DNA from: Clostridium sp.
GTDB lineage: Bacteria; Bacillota; Clostridia; Clostridiales; Clostridiaceae
DNA: 38,083 bases
Direction of reading: 5' to 3'
Assembly (NCBI GenBank): GCA_031292145.1
Contig: JARLHR010000127.1
Span: 1 to 38,083, forward strand
Shown piece by piece: positions 24,843-34,270 of the stretch. Every line of letters begins with the position of its first letter. The stretch's first letter is position 1. Below the pieces are notes generated by a model. The model did not search any database, was not told where the DNA came from, and saw only the letters and a list, made by a program, of their open reading frames with translations. Both the position numbers and the translations under genes were made by a program.

Positions 24843-25712
24843 ATGAGTAATGAAGATACAGCTTTAGAAATTGTAAAGAATATGAGAAAAGAAAGTGAAT
24901 TAAGGGCAAAAGAATCAACAATTTTAGGAGAAGAAATTTTTATTAAAACAAGAGATGGTAAAACTCGTTGCTTAATTTATAAAGCTAAGAATAATAATTC
25001 TATGGTGCCAGTATTTTTTGATGTTCATGGTGGCGGTTTTGTAACTGGATTGCCAGAAGATGATGATAAGTTTTGTGGCTTAGTCAGAAACGAATTAGAT
25101 ATAACTATTATTTCAATTGATTATAGACTTGCTCCTGAATATAAATGTCCAACAGATAAAAATGATGTTTATGATGTAGTAAGTTATGTAAGTTCACATA
25201 ATGATGAATTTGGAATTGACCCTAGTAAAATGGCAATTGGGGGACATAGCGCAGGTGCTAATATTTCAACAGTAGTATGTATGATGGCAAAAGAAATGAG
25301 AGAATTTTCATTTAAGTGCCAAATTTTAGATTATCCTCCACTAGATTTAGCAACGCCAGCCACAGAAAAATTTTATACAGAAGGTGCAATCCCACCAGAA
25401 ATAGCTGCCATGTTTGATAAGTGTTATAGAATAGAGGAATATGCTAAAAATCCATATTGTTCACCGGTTTATGCAACTAGTGACGAACTTAAAAATTTAT
25501 CACCAGCAATTGTGTTAACTTGTGAAATAGATTCACTTAGAGATGAAGGGGAAGATTATGCACAGAAATTAGTAAGGGCAGGAGTTGAAACAACTGCTAA
25601 ACGATTTTATGGAGTAAGGCACGGCTTTTCAATTTCAGATTTTGAATTACAAGAAAGTAAGGAAGCTCATAAGATGATGATTGATGGATTAAGGAAATAC
25701 TTATTAAGCTAG
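24843..25712 (+). CDS. Alpha/beta-hydrolase, hormone-sensitive lipase (HSL) family esterase
   Basis: A 289-aa cytosolic carboxylesterase-like enzyme. Marks of the HSL family are the oxyanion motif VHGGGF at 61-66, SIDYRLAPEYKCP, nucleophile S136 in GGHSAGAN, the acid D230 in CEIDSLRDEG, and H260 in GVRHGFS, a complete triad. AAAGGAG lies about ten bases before ATG 24843. No signal peptide. It follows the PadR-controlled reductase after a hairpin, so partial read-through could join the two in response to the same compound, for example an unsaturated ester. That link is inference. The substrate is unknown. Confidence 0.92.
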   Translation: MSNEDTALEIVKNMRKESELRAKESTILGEEIFIKTRDGKTRCLIYKAKNNNSMVPVFFDVHGGGFVTGLPEDDDKFCGLVRNELDITIISIDYRLAPEYKCPTDKNDVYDVVSYVSSHNDEFGIDPSKMAIGGHSAGANISTVVCMMAKEMREFSFKCQILDYPPLDLATPATEKFYTEGAIPPEIAAMFDKCYRIEEYAKNPYCSPVYATSDELKNLSPAIVLTCEIDSLRDEGEDYAQKLVRAGVETTAKRFYGVRHGFSISDFELQESKEAHKMMIDGLRKYLLS

Positions 25713-25930
25713 TTTTTAATAATTTTGCATTTTACAAATTGTAATTAACCTACAGGCAAATTAGAAAATGAATTTAATTTGAATAAATTATATAAAAATC
25801 GAGAAATATGTATTATAATGTAATTATGATGCATATTTTGTTTTTTTATTTATAATTAATTATTTATTATAAATAAATTTACTTATAAGTTTTAAATTAA
25901 TTAAAATTAAGGGTTAAGGGGATTTGAATT

Positions 25931-27928
25931 ATGAAAAGCATAAAAACAAAATTGTCTGTGTATTTTGGTATATTAATAGCATGTGCATGCTTGGCACTGG
26001 GGGTAATAGCATATTACTCAGCTAATTACGCATTAGCAAATAATGCTAAGGAATCGTTAGCTGCTATTTCTGGTGAATCTGCTAGAATAGTGGAAAGCCG
26101 TATTGATAGTTATTATAATGTCTTGGAAACAATAAGTGAGAGAAGTGAAATAAAAGACCCAAGTGTTTCACCTCAGGACAAGGCTGAAATATTAAAAGCA
26201 GAAGCAAAGAGGACAGGTTTCACAAGTCTTGGTTTTGGAGATGTAAATGGAGATGTTTATACTATGGCACTTGATCATATTGTATTAAAGGACAGGCCTT
26301 ATTATCAAGAAGCTTTAAAAGGTAACAAGGTAATTACAGATCCTATAATTAGTAAAGATAATGGAAATCTAGTAATTAATATGGCAGTTCCAATTAAAGA
26401 TAAGGATGGAAAAGTAATTGGTGTATTAATTGGAAATAGGGATGCAGCTGAACTAAGCGATATTATAAGTGATTTAACAGTTGGAAAAACTGGCAAGAGT
26501 TTTATTATTAACAATACAGGACTTACGGTAGCACATTACGATAAGGATGCAGTAATTAATGGGGATAATATGATTGAGGCAGCAAAAAATGATCCTTCAC
26601 TTCAAGGAATAGCAAATGTAGAAAAAGAAATGATAAAAGGAAATCGTGGAACTGGAGAATATACATATAATGGCGTTTCAAGATATATAGGATATGCACC
26701 TATAAAAGATACAAATTGGTATATAGGTGTTTTAGTTCCTAAAAGCGAAATTTTATCTCAATTAAATATATTGAAGATATCAATTTTTGTAGCATCTTTT
26801 ATTATTTTGTTAATTGGATTAATATCAGTTTATATGGTAGCGAGACTAATTTCAGTTGGAATTAGTAAAATCTCATCTCATTTACAGGTTATTTCAAAGG
26901 GAGATTTTACAAAGGAAGTTTTGACTAGAGAATTAAAGTATAGTGATGAAATCGGACAAGCATTTAAATCAATAAAAATAATGCAGGAGTCAATAGCTGA
27001 AACAATTGCAACAATAAAAGAAAATTCCAATAATATTGATTTAAAAGCCAATAGCTTATCAAAAGTTGCTGAACAGATGACATATACAGCTGAAAATGTT
27101 TCTACGGCAACTCATGAAACAGCAGTTGGTGTAAGTAGTCAGGCAACAAATTTAATGGAAATTACAAATGTATTGGATACATTTGGAAATAAATTGGATT
27201 TAGTAGTTAAAGAAATAGAAACTATAAATTTAAAGTCAAATGGAATTAATAAAATGGCTGGTAATAGTAATGAAAATATGAAACAGCTAATAGAGTCTGT
27301 TAACCTTGTAGGTTCATCATTTAAAGAGTTTATTAAGAAAATTCAAAATTTAAATAAGAATATAAATCAAATATCAGAAATAACCACATTAATAAATGAT
27401 ATATCAGAACAAACAAATCTGTTAGCTTTAAATGCGGCTATAGAAGCTGCAAGGGCTGGGGAATCTGGAAAAGGATTTGCGGTGGTTGCTGAGGAAATTA
27501 GAACACTAGCAGAGCAATCTCAAGAATCTTCAAAAAATATAGATTCACTAATAAAGGGTATATCAAATGAGGCAGATGAAATCATAGGAAATACAGATGG
27601 TCTGAATAATGAATTAGATACTCAAGTTGGAGTTATAAATACAGCGCTTCAATCTTATGAAAATATAATATCTGAAATTAATGATATTGTGTTAAAGATT
27701 AAATCAGCAAACTCTGCCGTTACAGAGATAAACACTGAAAAAGATATCATTTCAGACAAAATAGAGAATACGTCTGCTGTGGCAGAGGAGGTTTCAGCAT
27801 CATCTGAAGAAATTGCAGCTTCGACAGAAGAAATGAAAACAGCTTCCTCGGAAGTTTCATCAGCAGCAGAGATGCTAAACAATATGACACAAGAAATGAT
27901 TGTACATGTTGATAAATTTAAAATATAA
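25931..27928 (+). CDS. Methyl-accepting chemotaxis protein with dCache sensor
   Basis: A 665-aa membrane receptor for chemotaxis. Membrane helix 1 is at about 9-30. An extracellular dCache-type domain follows (about 35-275; [44 protein letters not shown] and [15 protein letters not shown] are typical). Helix 2 is at about 283-305, then HAMP ([20 protein letters not shown]) and a long coiled-coil signalling domain whose hairpin tip is [21 protein letters not shown], continuing [16 protein letters not shown]. All parts are present. No ligand can be named. It lies alone, convergent with the yesL-like gene; its own promoter was not clearly seen in the 218-base AT-rich gap upstream, although TATAAT stands at 25814. 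Confidence 0.96.
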   Translation: MKSIKTKLSVYFGILIACACLALGVIAYYSANYALANNAKESLAAISGESARIVESRIDSYYNVLETISERSEIKDPSVSPQDKAEILKAEAKRTGFTSLGFGDVNGDVYTMALDHIVLKDRPYYQEALKGNKVITDPIISKDNGNLVINMAVPIKDKDGKVIGVLIGNRDAAELSDIISDLTVGKTGKSFIINNTGLTVAHYDKDAVINGDNMIEAAKNDPSLQGIANVEKEMIKGNRGTGEYTYNGVSRYIGYAPIKDTNWYIGVLVPKSEILSQLNILKISIFVASFIILLIGLISVYMVARLISVGISKISSHLQVISKGDFTKEVLTRELKYSDEIGQAFKSIKIMQESIAETIATIKENSNNIDLKANSLSKVAEQMTYTAENVSTATHETAVGVSSQATNLMEITNVLDTFGNKLDLVVKEIETINLKSNGINKMAGNSNENMKQLIESVNLVGSSFKEFIKKIQNLNKNINQISEITTLINDISEQTNLLALNAAIEAARAGESGKGFAVVAEEIRTLAEQSQESSKNIDSLIKGISNEADEIIGNTDGLNNELDTQVGVINTALQSYENIISEINDIVLKIKSANSAVTEINTEKDIISDKIENTSAVAEEVSASSEEIAASTEEMKTASSEVSSAAEMLNNMTQEMIVHVDKFKI

Positions 27929-27930
27929 CT

Positions 27931-27992
27931 AAAAAGAAAGCTCCTTAGATTATAACTTATCTATATGTTATAATCTAAGGAGCTTTCTTTTT
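27931..27992. terminator. Very strong bidirectional terminator
   Basis: A 26-bp perfect stem, 27931-27956 with 27967-27992, loop of 10, A-rich on the left and T-rich on the right. It starts 2 bases after the chemotaxis gene stop and serves the convergent yesN-M-L operon too. Confidence 0.95.
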
Positions 27993-28044
27993 ATAAGAAT
28001 TTTATTGTTTTATTCACTTACAAAGTCATCTGAATGTTTTTGAG

Positions 28045-28722
28045 TTACTTTGAGAGAAACTTATTTTCTAGTTCATCTAACATCTTTTTATCATAATAGA
28101 AGAATATTAAGCAAATTATGGCAGGCATAAAGATTATAAAAATAATTGAAATATATTTTAGAAGATAATATGATAAAGCAATAACAGCAGCTTTTAATAT
28201 TGTAATGTGGAACTTCTTAAGAGTGTAGTATACAGATAAAATCAACAAATCCTTAAATTTAATTTCGAATCTAGAGTAAATTGGGAAACTATAGAGGCCT
28301 ATAAGTAGGCATATTATAATTAATGTAGCAAAAACTATATGAATACCCATTTGATACTTATTAAAATAAAAGTATTGAAAATCAATAGATAAAACAGCAA
28401 GTAGAATTAGCTCAATTAACCAAAGTTTTAAATAGGATACGAAGTTATTTTTATAAAAACTCCAAAAGTGAGAATGAAAATATATATCCTTTTCACGAAT
28501 TATTCTTCCAACCGAAGAATATAAGGATCCTAGGGATGGACCTAAAGGTATTAAACAAAGGAATAAAAATAACAAGTTAAAGTTATCAGGGGATATTGCA
28601 GTAAAAAGCAAAAATAATATAATAGGAATATTAGCTATAGCTAAATAGAGACTGATTAGGAAAAATCCCATAATATAATTGGGTATTGTATAGAGTGGTC
28701 TGTCATAAAATTCTTTTTTCAT
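28045..28722 (-). CDS. yesL: YesL-like DUF624 membrane protein
   Basis: A 225-aa membrane protein with about five helices, of the DUF624 family, which is nearly always encoded with YesM/YesN-type two-component systems and oligosaccharide ABC transporters. Typical features are the N-terminal YTIPNYIMGFFLISLYLAI segment and the middle PLGPSLGSLYSSVGRIIREKD, where P-A-L/x-A-L-x-S is common. Its role is unknown; transport of sugars or assistance to the sensor are the usual guesses. The ATG overlaps the end of the kinase gene by 4 bases (ATGA type), so it is the last gene of a yesN-yesM-yesL operon. Confidence 0.85.
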   Translation of the reverse strand: MKKEFYDRPLYTIPNYIMGFFLISLYLAIANIPIILFLLFTAISPDNFNLLFLFLCLIPLGPSLGSLYSSVGRIIREKDIYFHSHFWSFYKNNFVSYLKLWLIELILLAVLSIDFQYFYFNKYQMGIHIVFATLIIICLLIGLYSFPIYSRFEIKFKDLLILSVYYTLKKFHITILKAAVIALSYYLLKYISIIFIIFMPAIICLIFFYYDKKMLDELENKFLSK

Positions 28723-30518
28723 AGTGCCTCCTGTGTCATAGGTATTTTAATAGTAACTGTAGTACCTTGTCCATAAATACTGCTAAAAGAAAGTCCGCAA
28801 TCTTCACCGTAGTAAAGTTTTAATCGCTCATTTATATTATTAATTCCATAGCCACTTCCTTTCGAGTTAGCATTACTAGGTTTAATTTTGTCTGGTGATA
28901 AAATCGTAGATAAGTCATTTTCTTTAATTCCAATACCATCATCACAAACTTTCAAATAAATATAATCATCATTTATAGAACCTGTAATAAGTATTTTTCC
29001 TTTCACATCACCTTTTGCAAAAATTCCATGAGTTATAGAATTTTCAACAATTGGTTGAAGGGTGATTTTAGGAATTGAGCAATTTTTAATAGAATCATCA
29101 ACGTTAATTTCTAAGAAGAGTCTATTACTATATCTCATATTTTGAATTTCAACATATAAAGAAACGTGATTTAATTCATCTTCTATAGAGATTACATCTT
29201 TCCCTTTATTTAAAGATAGCTTGTAAAACTTGGCTAAATTTTTTACAGCTGAACTTATTTGAGAATTCATATTTTTATAAGCCATCCAATTTATCATATC
29301 TAAAGTATTATATAAAAAGTGAGGATTAATTTGAGATTGAAGAGCTTTTAATTCAGCATTTTTAACTGCTTTTCCAGATTTATATTGTTCATCAACTAAT
29401 ATTGACATTTTGGATATCATGTAATTATAGTTATCAATAAGTTCCCCAAGCTCATCATCGCTATCATTTTCGATAAAATTATTAAGGGTGTCTGTATGCA
29501 CTTCTTTCATACCTTTAATAACTTTAGATAAGCGCTTATTTATATTATTAAAAAAATAAAACCCAGCCCAAAGAGATGCTCCTCCAAATATTAAAACAAT
29601 AATTATTAGAATTATTCTTTGAGTATTTATTTTGGAGCTTACAGTGCTATATGGAACAATATTAATAATTTGCCAATCTGATTTATCTATATATGCACTT
29701 TGAATAAAATAGGTATTATGATTAATATGAAACTCATTTAGTTCAGTATTGCCGTTTGGTTTTATATTACTTACAATATCTTTATATTTATCATAGATAT
29801 CATTATCTGAAGAAGCAATTAAATTACCATCAGAATTTACTATGCAGCTTACACTTCCATCAATTGAATTAATCTTTTTTAATATATCTTCTAAATCACT
29901 TTTTTTAAAATTAATAACAAGATATCCAATGTTTTCAGAGAAGTCATCGGGACTTAAAATAGTTTTTCCTAGAGAGAGAAAGTCAGGGGAGACAGAATTT
30001 AAATAATATGATGGACACCAAAAGAAATTTTCATGTTCTTTATTAATTTTGTCTAACCATTTTGAGCCTTCTAACTGTTTCATAGGAAAAATATCTTGAC
30101 CTTCATGAGAATAAATGAAGCTATTATTCACATAAATATGTATATTAAAAATATCAATATTATCTTGGTAAGCGGATACCGTAGCACGTAAAGTATATAA
30201 ATCACTAATTTGTTCATTAAGTGGGTAATTATTAGGATTCCTTTTGAGTATAGAGGTCAAATTATTATTTAGAATTAGAGAATTTGATGAATTTAAAATT
30301 CTATACAACTTATATTTAATAAATGATGAAGATTGATCAAAAGCTTGTTCGGTTGATGTTATGATGCTATTTTCAATCATTGTAGACATTTTAGTATAGG
30401 TATAAGTAAACAATATTGTCAATGGAATTATAATAAGTATTGAATACATAAATAAAAATTGATTAATCAGTTTAGATTTAAAGGTTCTAATTAACTTAGA
30501 AATCAAATTTAGTTTCAT
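28719..30518 (-). CDS. yesM: YesM-like sensor histidine kinase
   Basis: A 599-aa membrane kinase of the His_kinase (LytS/YesM) class. It has a membrane helix at about 18-38, a large extracellular Cache-like domain to about 300, a second helix at about 302-323, HAMP, then the kinase box QINPHFLYNTLDMINWMA with the phosphorylated histidine, N-box LQPIVENSITHGI, DDGIG and the end motif SGYGINNINERLKLYYG. All intact. It overlaps yesN upstream and yesL downstream by 4 bases each. With the divergent ABC transporter, the likely signal is an extracellular oligosaccharide, perhaps delivered by the binding protein. That is inference from the YesMN/LytS class. Confidence 0.93.
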   Translation of the reverse strand: MKLNLISKLIRTFKSKLINQFLFMYSILIIIPLTILFTYTYTKMSTMIENSIITSTEQAFDQSSSFIKYKLYRILNSSNSLILNNNLTSILKRNPNNYPLNEQISDLYTLRATVSAYQDNIDIFNIHIYVNNSFIYSHEGQDIFPMKQLEGSKWLDKINKEHENFFWCPSYYLNSVSPDFLSLGKTILSPDDFSENIGYLVINFKKSDLEDILKKINSIDGSVSCIVNSDGNLIASSDNDIYDKYKDIVSNIKPNGNTELNEFHINHNTYFIQSAYIDKSDWQIINIVPYSTVSSKINTQRIILIIIVLIFGGASLWAGFYFFNNINKRLSKVIKGMKEVHTDTLNNFIENDSDDELGELIDNYNYMISKMSILVDEQYKSGKAVKNAELKALQSQINPHFLYNTLDMINWMAYKNMNSQISSAVKNLAKFYKLSLNKGKDVISIEDELNHVSLYVEIQNMRYSNRLFLEINVDDSIKNCSIPKITLQPIVENSITHGIFAKGDVKGKILITGSINDDYIYLKVCDDGIGIKENDLSTILSPDKIKPSNANSKGSGYGINNINERLKLYYGEDCGLSFSSIYGQGTTVTIKIPMTQEAL

Positions 30519-32050
30519 TTACAAAATTTCCTCCTATATTCAGATGGAGTATAGGATGTTGCCTTACGGAAACTTTTGGAAAAATAATTCCCATCACTGT
30601 ATCCTACTTTTGTAGCAATATCACTCATACTGATATTAGAATCCATTAAAAAGAGCTTGGCCTTTTCGATTCTGTACTCATTAATATACTTATTTACTGT
30701 AGTAGAAGTATAATCCTTGAAAATAACACAAATATATGCTGGTGTAAGGAATGTGTTTTTACTAATTTGTTCTAAGCATAAATTAGAATCAGAATAATTA
30801 CTATGAATATATTCCAAAACAGACAAAGCAGGATTACTTTTTGAAGTCTTGTCTTTTAAAATAACAAAGAATTCATTAATTTTATTTATTAAAAAATTCT
30901 CAAGAATAAAAATATTAGAGCATTTTAAGATTTCTTCAAAAACACTATTAGAATTTATATATTTATCAATATCTAAATTTCGCTTAACAGCAAAATCAAA
31001 TATTTTCAGGAATAATCTATAGTATATATCTTTAATATACGAAATTGGCGTATCAGAAAACTTTCTAATTTCAGAAGTTAAATTTTTTATAATTAATATA
31101 AGTTCTTGATTATCTTCAGAATTAAGAAATCTATCAAATTCAGAGTAAATATCTTCATTTAATGTATAACTACCAGTAACAGTTTTTAATGGAAGTATTA
31201 TAGAGTTATAGTCATAAAAGAAAGAAATATTTAATGTTTTACAAGCTGATTTATATGAGTTTGGAATATTATTCAGATTGGAAACAATTTCACCAATACA
31301 AATATAGTAGTTTGCATCTCTACCTAAACATTCTCCAATTGATATAAATAAAGAATTAAATATATCTGATGTAAGACCTTTATAAATATTATCTTTAGCA
31401 AAAAAAAGTTGAATAATAAGTTCATTTTCATCTTTTGATGAAATAAAGTTACTAAAATTATATAAAGAGCAAACATTTTTTATATTTTTAATAGTTGAAC
31501 TATTAATTTGAACTTGTGTTTTTACCAAAACGGTTACAAATGATGAGTTATGAATATCTTTTTTCAACTCATTAGATATCAAGGAGTCTATAATATTTTC
31601 TACAGTTGAACTATTATTTTCATTAATCATCTCTAGAGCAATATTATTTTCAATATTTTCTTTTAAAGCTTTGAATTTTGAATTTTCTAAAATTGCTGTT
31701 TTAATGGCAGCTTCAAGTTCATCTAATTCAATTGGCTTTTCAACGTATGTAATTGCCTTAAGGGAAATTGCTGACTTTAAATATTCTTTATCAGAATAAC
31801 CGCTCATAAAAATTATGGAACATTCAGGATAGAGTTTTCGTATTTCAAAAGCTAATTCGATGCCATTCATTCTTGGCATTCTAACATCAGTTAGTAGTAT
31901 ATTAGGTTCAAAGTCATTAACTATATTTAAAGCATCAATTCCATCAAATGCTTGCATAGTATTAGTTATGCCAAGTTGCTCTAAAGGAAGCATTTCAATA
32001 AGACCTTCACGAGTAAAAATTTCATCATCTACAATTAATAAATTTATCAT
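30515..32050 (-). CDS. yesN: YesN-like AraC-type response regulator
   Basis: A 511-aa response regulator. ATG 32050 on the - strand is selected by a perfect GGAGGT six bases upstream (complement of 32057-32062); a longer reading to 32131 lacks support. The receiver domain (1-120) has MINLLIVDDE, the phospho-acceptor aspartate in NILLTDVRMPRMNG, MSGYSDKEY and the lysine in TYVEKPIEL. A middle region of about 250 residues has no recognised motif. The C-terminal AraC double helix-turn-helix has LEQISKNTFLTPAYICVIF and VGYSDGNYFSKSFRKATSY. First gene of the yesNML operon, divergent from the sugar ABC operon, whose promoter region it probably binds. The repeated block at 32152 and 37200 is the candidate target. 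Confidence 0.94.
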   Translation of the reverse strand: MINLLIVDDEIFTREGLIEMLPLEQLGITNTMQAFDGIDALNIVNDFEPNILLTDVRMPRMNGIELAFEIRKLYPECSIIFMSGYSDKEYLKSAISLKAITYVEKPIELDELEAAIKTAILENSKFKALKENIENNIALEMINENNSSTVENIIDSLISNELKKDIHNSSFVTVLVKTQVQINSSTIKNIKNVCSLYNFSNFISSKDENELIIQLFFAKDNIYKGLTSDIFNSLFISIGECLGRDANYYICIGEIVSNLNNIPNSYKSACKTLNISFFYDYNSIILPLKTVTGSYTLNEDIYSEFDRFLNSEDNQELILIIKNLTSEIRKFSDTPISYIKDIYYRLFLKIFDFAVKRNLDIDKYINSNSVFEEILKCSNIFILENFLINKINEFFVILKDKTSKSNPALSVLEYIHSNYSDSNLCLEQISKNTFLTPAYICVIFKDYTSTTVNKYINEYRIEKAKLFLMDSNISMSDIATKVGYSDGNYFSKSFRKATSYTPSEYRRKFCK

Positions 32051-32151
32051 TAGATTACCTCCGTATAGTGAATTGATATTGTATATTTTGTGGAAAGGTA
32101 CACCAGTATTGTTTATATTGATAGTATACACTAAAAAAATAAAAATAAAAA

Positions 32152-32234
32152 AATATTTTACTAAAAGTAAATAAAATTACCAAAAAAGATTTTTTTTGAG
32201 ATGCTATTATTATATTGTAAGTGAAAACGTATAA
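32152..32234 (+). promoter_or_regulatory. Shared control block upstream of the ABC operon (copy 1)
   Basis: Bases 32152-32180 (29 bases) recur without change at 37200-37228 before the GH42 gene. The block holds a perfect 6-3-6 dyad, TTTACT AAA AGTAAA (32157-32171). Fifty bases on, TGAAAACGTATAA (32222-32234) is also shared. ATGCTA and ATTAT in between are kept at matching positions. The second element begins like a CcpA cre box (TGAAAACG) but its right half does not fit. The block is a candidate YesN site plus core promoter. Confidence 0.7.
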
Positions 32235-32250
32235 CAAGAGGAGGATATAA

Positions 32251-33234
32251 ATGGAGAAAGGAATTAATCAGAATTTAATTGGTGATGAATACGTAGTAAA
32301 AGATATGACCAAAAGCAAAAGTGCTAATTTTCTTAATGAACTTAAAAAAAATAAAGTATTATTAATAATGTTATTACCAGCATTTCTTTATTTTTTTATA
32401 TTTAGCTACATACCTATGGTTGGAACAGTATTAGCATTTAAAAATTATAACTTTAGAGATGGAATCTTTGGAAGTCCATTTGTAGGCTTTGATAACTTTA
32501 AATATTTCTTTATGTCTGGACAGGCGTTTGAAGTAACAAGAAATACTATTCTTTATAATGCAGCTTTTATAATAGTTAATACAATATTACAAATGGGAAT
32601 GGCAATATTAATTTCAGAAGCATCTAGAAAATATTTTAAAAAGTTTACTCAAACAGCAATGTTTTTACCATACTTTATTTCTTGGGTTGTAGTTGGTGTA
32701 ATCGCATACAATATTTTAAATGTTGAAAATGGAACAATAAATGGTTTATTAAGTAAAATAGGATTAGAAAAATTTAATTTTTACAGCAATCCATATGTAT
32801 GGCCATTTATATTGATATTTGCCTCAGCTTGGAAAAATGTTGGATATGGTACTGTATTATATTTGGCAGCGATAATGGGAATAGATGCAGAAATTTATGA
32901 GGCAGCAAAAATTGATGGAGCGAATATTTTCCAAAGAATTTTTAAGGTTACAATACCTTGTTTATTCCCAACGATGATAATACTTACGTTGCTTGCAATA
33001 GGTAATATATTTAGAGGGGATTTCCAAATGTTCTATCAACTTGTTGGTAATAACGGACCATTATTTCATGCGACAGATGTTATTGATACATTTACTTTTA
33101 GATCATTAATTCAATCAGGTGAAGTTGGAATGTCAGCAGCAGCTGGTTTATATCAATCAGTATTTTGTTTTGTAACAATAATGATAACTAATTATTTAGT
33201 TAAACGTTACGATAGCGAAAGTTCATTATTTTAA
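32251..33234 (+). CDS. Sugar ABC transporter permease, LplB/YteP type
   Basis: A 327-aa inner-membrane permease with six helices, the first of two forming the translocation pore of a CUT1-type oligosaccharide importer. Family marks are LLPAFLYFFIFSYIPMVG at helix 1, FKNYNFRDGIFGSPFVGFDN, and the EAA loop EAAKIDGANIFQRIFKVTIP that contacts the ATPase. AGGAGG lies just upstream of the ATG. A basic N-terminal extension (about 30 residues) precedes the first helix. First gene of the operon with the second permease (17-base gap) and the binding protein; no ATP-binding gene is in the cluster, as usual for systems that borrow an MsmX-type ATPase. Confidence 0.93.
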   Translation: MEKGINQNLIGDEYVVKDMTKSKSANFLNELKKNKVLLIMLLPAFLYFFIFSYIPMVGTVLAFKNYNFRDGIFGSPFVGFDNFKYFFMSGQAFEVTRNTILYNAAFIIVNTILQMGMAILISEASRKYFKKFTQTAMFLPYFISWVVVGVIAYNILNVENGTINGLLSKIGLEKFNFYSNPYVWPFILIFASAWKNVGYGTVLYLAAIMGIDAEIYEAAKIDGANIFQRIFKVTIPCLFPTMIILTLLAIGNIFRGDFQMFYQLVGNNGPLFHATDVIDTFTFRSLIQSGEVGMSAAAGLYQSVFCFVTIMITNYLVKRYDSESSLF

Positions 33235-33251
33235 TAGGAGGTGAGATTAAG

Positions 33252-34142
33252 ATGAAAAAATCGTCAGATGTAAAAATATTTAATGGAATAAGTTACACAT
33301 TAATCACAATAATAGCTCTACTTTGTTTAATACCTTTCTTATTAGTTGTAATGGGATCAATTACTGATGAAAAAGAAATTATTGCTAATGGTTTCTCACT
33401 TTTCCCACATCAGTTTTCATTAGAAGCTTATAGAACTGCATTAAAAGATCCTATGGCTATATTAAGAGCTTATGGTGTTACGATAAGTTTAACAGCTATA
33501 GGTACAGCCCTTGGATTGTTTACCGTAGCAATGACAGCATATGTACTTCAAAGAAAAGACTTTAAGTGGAGAAATAAATTTTCATTCTTCTTTTACTTTA
33601 CTACATTGTTTAGTGGTGGACTTGTACCATGGTATATACTAATGGTTAGATACCTTGATTTAAAAGATAGTTATTTAGCATTATTATTGCCACCGATGTT
33701 AAGTGCATTTAATATTATTCTTATGAAAAGTTATCTAGGCGGCATACCAAAAGCACTTACTGAAGCAGCTAAAATTGATGGTGCAGGAGATTTTGAAATA
33801 TTTTGGAAGATAATATTGCCTTTATCAAAACCAGCATTAGCAACAGTAGGATTATTTATAGCAATAGGGTACTGGAATGATTGGTACAATTGTATGTTAT
33901 TTATTAACAATGAAAATCTATATTCACTACAATATTACTTATATAAGATAGTAAATAATGTAGAAGCATATAAGACAATTATAGCTCAAACAGGAGGCAG
34001 TGTAGGTAATGCTATAAGTATGCCTAGTGAATCCTTAAAGATGGCACTTACAGTTATAGTAACTGGACCAATATTATTATTATATCCTTTCATACAAAAA
34101 TACTTTGTATCAGGTATAACTATAGGAGCAGTTAAAGAATAA
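33252..34142 (+). CDS. Sugar ABC transporter permease, LplC/YtcP type
   Basis: A 296-aa permease with six helices, partner of the preceding gene. YTLITIIALLCLIPFLLVVMGS is the first helix region, FSGGLVPWYILMVRYLDLKDS the typical LplC loop, and EAAKIDGAGDFEIFWKIILP the EAA loop. The ATG at 33252 follows AGGAGGTGAG. It is separated from the binding protein gene by 128 bases that contain a repeat vestige but no clear terminator or promoter. Confidence 0.93.
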   Translation: MKKSSDVKIFNGISYTLITIIALLCLIPFLLVVMGSITDEKEIIANGFSLFPHQFSLEAYRTALKDPMAILRAYGVTISLTAIGTALGLFTVAMTAYVLQRKDFKWRNKFSFFFYFTTLFSGGLVPWYILMVRYLDLKDSYLALLLPPMLSAFNIILMKSYLGGIPKALTEAAKIDGAGDFEIFWKIILPLSKPALATVGLFIAIGYWNDWYNCMLFINNENLYSLQYYLYKIVNNVEAYKTIIAQTGGSVGNAISMPSESLKMALTVIVTGPILLLYPFIQKYFVSGITIGAVKE

Positions 34143-34175
34143 TTAGTTCAGTTAAGAGTTAAGAGTTATAGGAGA
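34143..34175. repeat. Vestige related to the MITE-like repeat end
   Basis: TTAGTTCAGTTAAGAGTTAA and the following GAGTTA resemble the left end of the element at 8565 (TTAATTCAGTTAACAGTTA) with a few changes. No matching right end is seen, so it is a solo fragment or an abundant clostridial intergenic motif. Confidence 0.4.
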
Positions 34176-34270
34176 ATTAACTTAGTTGAAAGTTCATAAT
34201 TAAGGATTAGAAGTAATGCTCATAATTAAAAATTTTAATAAATAAAAATATATTAACAGGGGGAAAAATA

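Noticed and set aside
32051-32131. 27-residue extension of the YesN-like protein
   Set aside because: GGAGGT precedes ATG 32050, and the receiver domain begins directly there.
32222-32235. Full CcpA cre box
   Set aside because: The left half TGAAAACG fits, but the right half does not, so it is only noted as cre-like.
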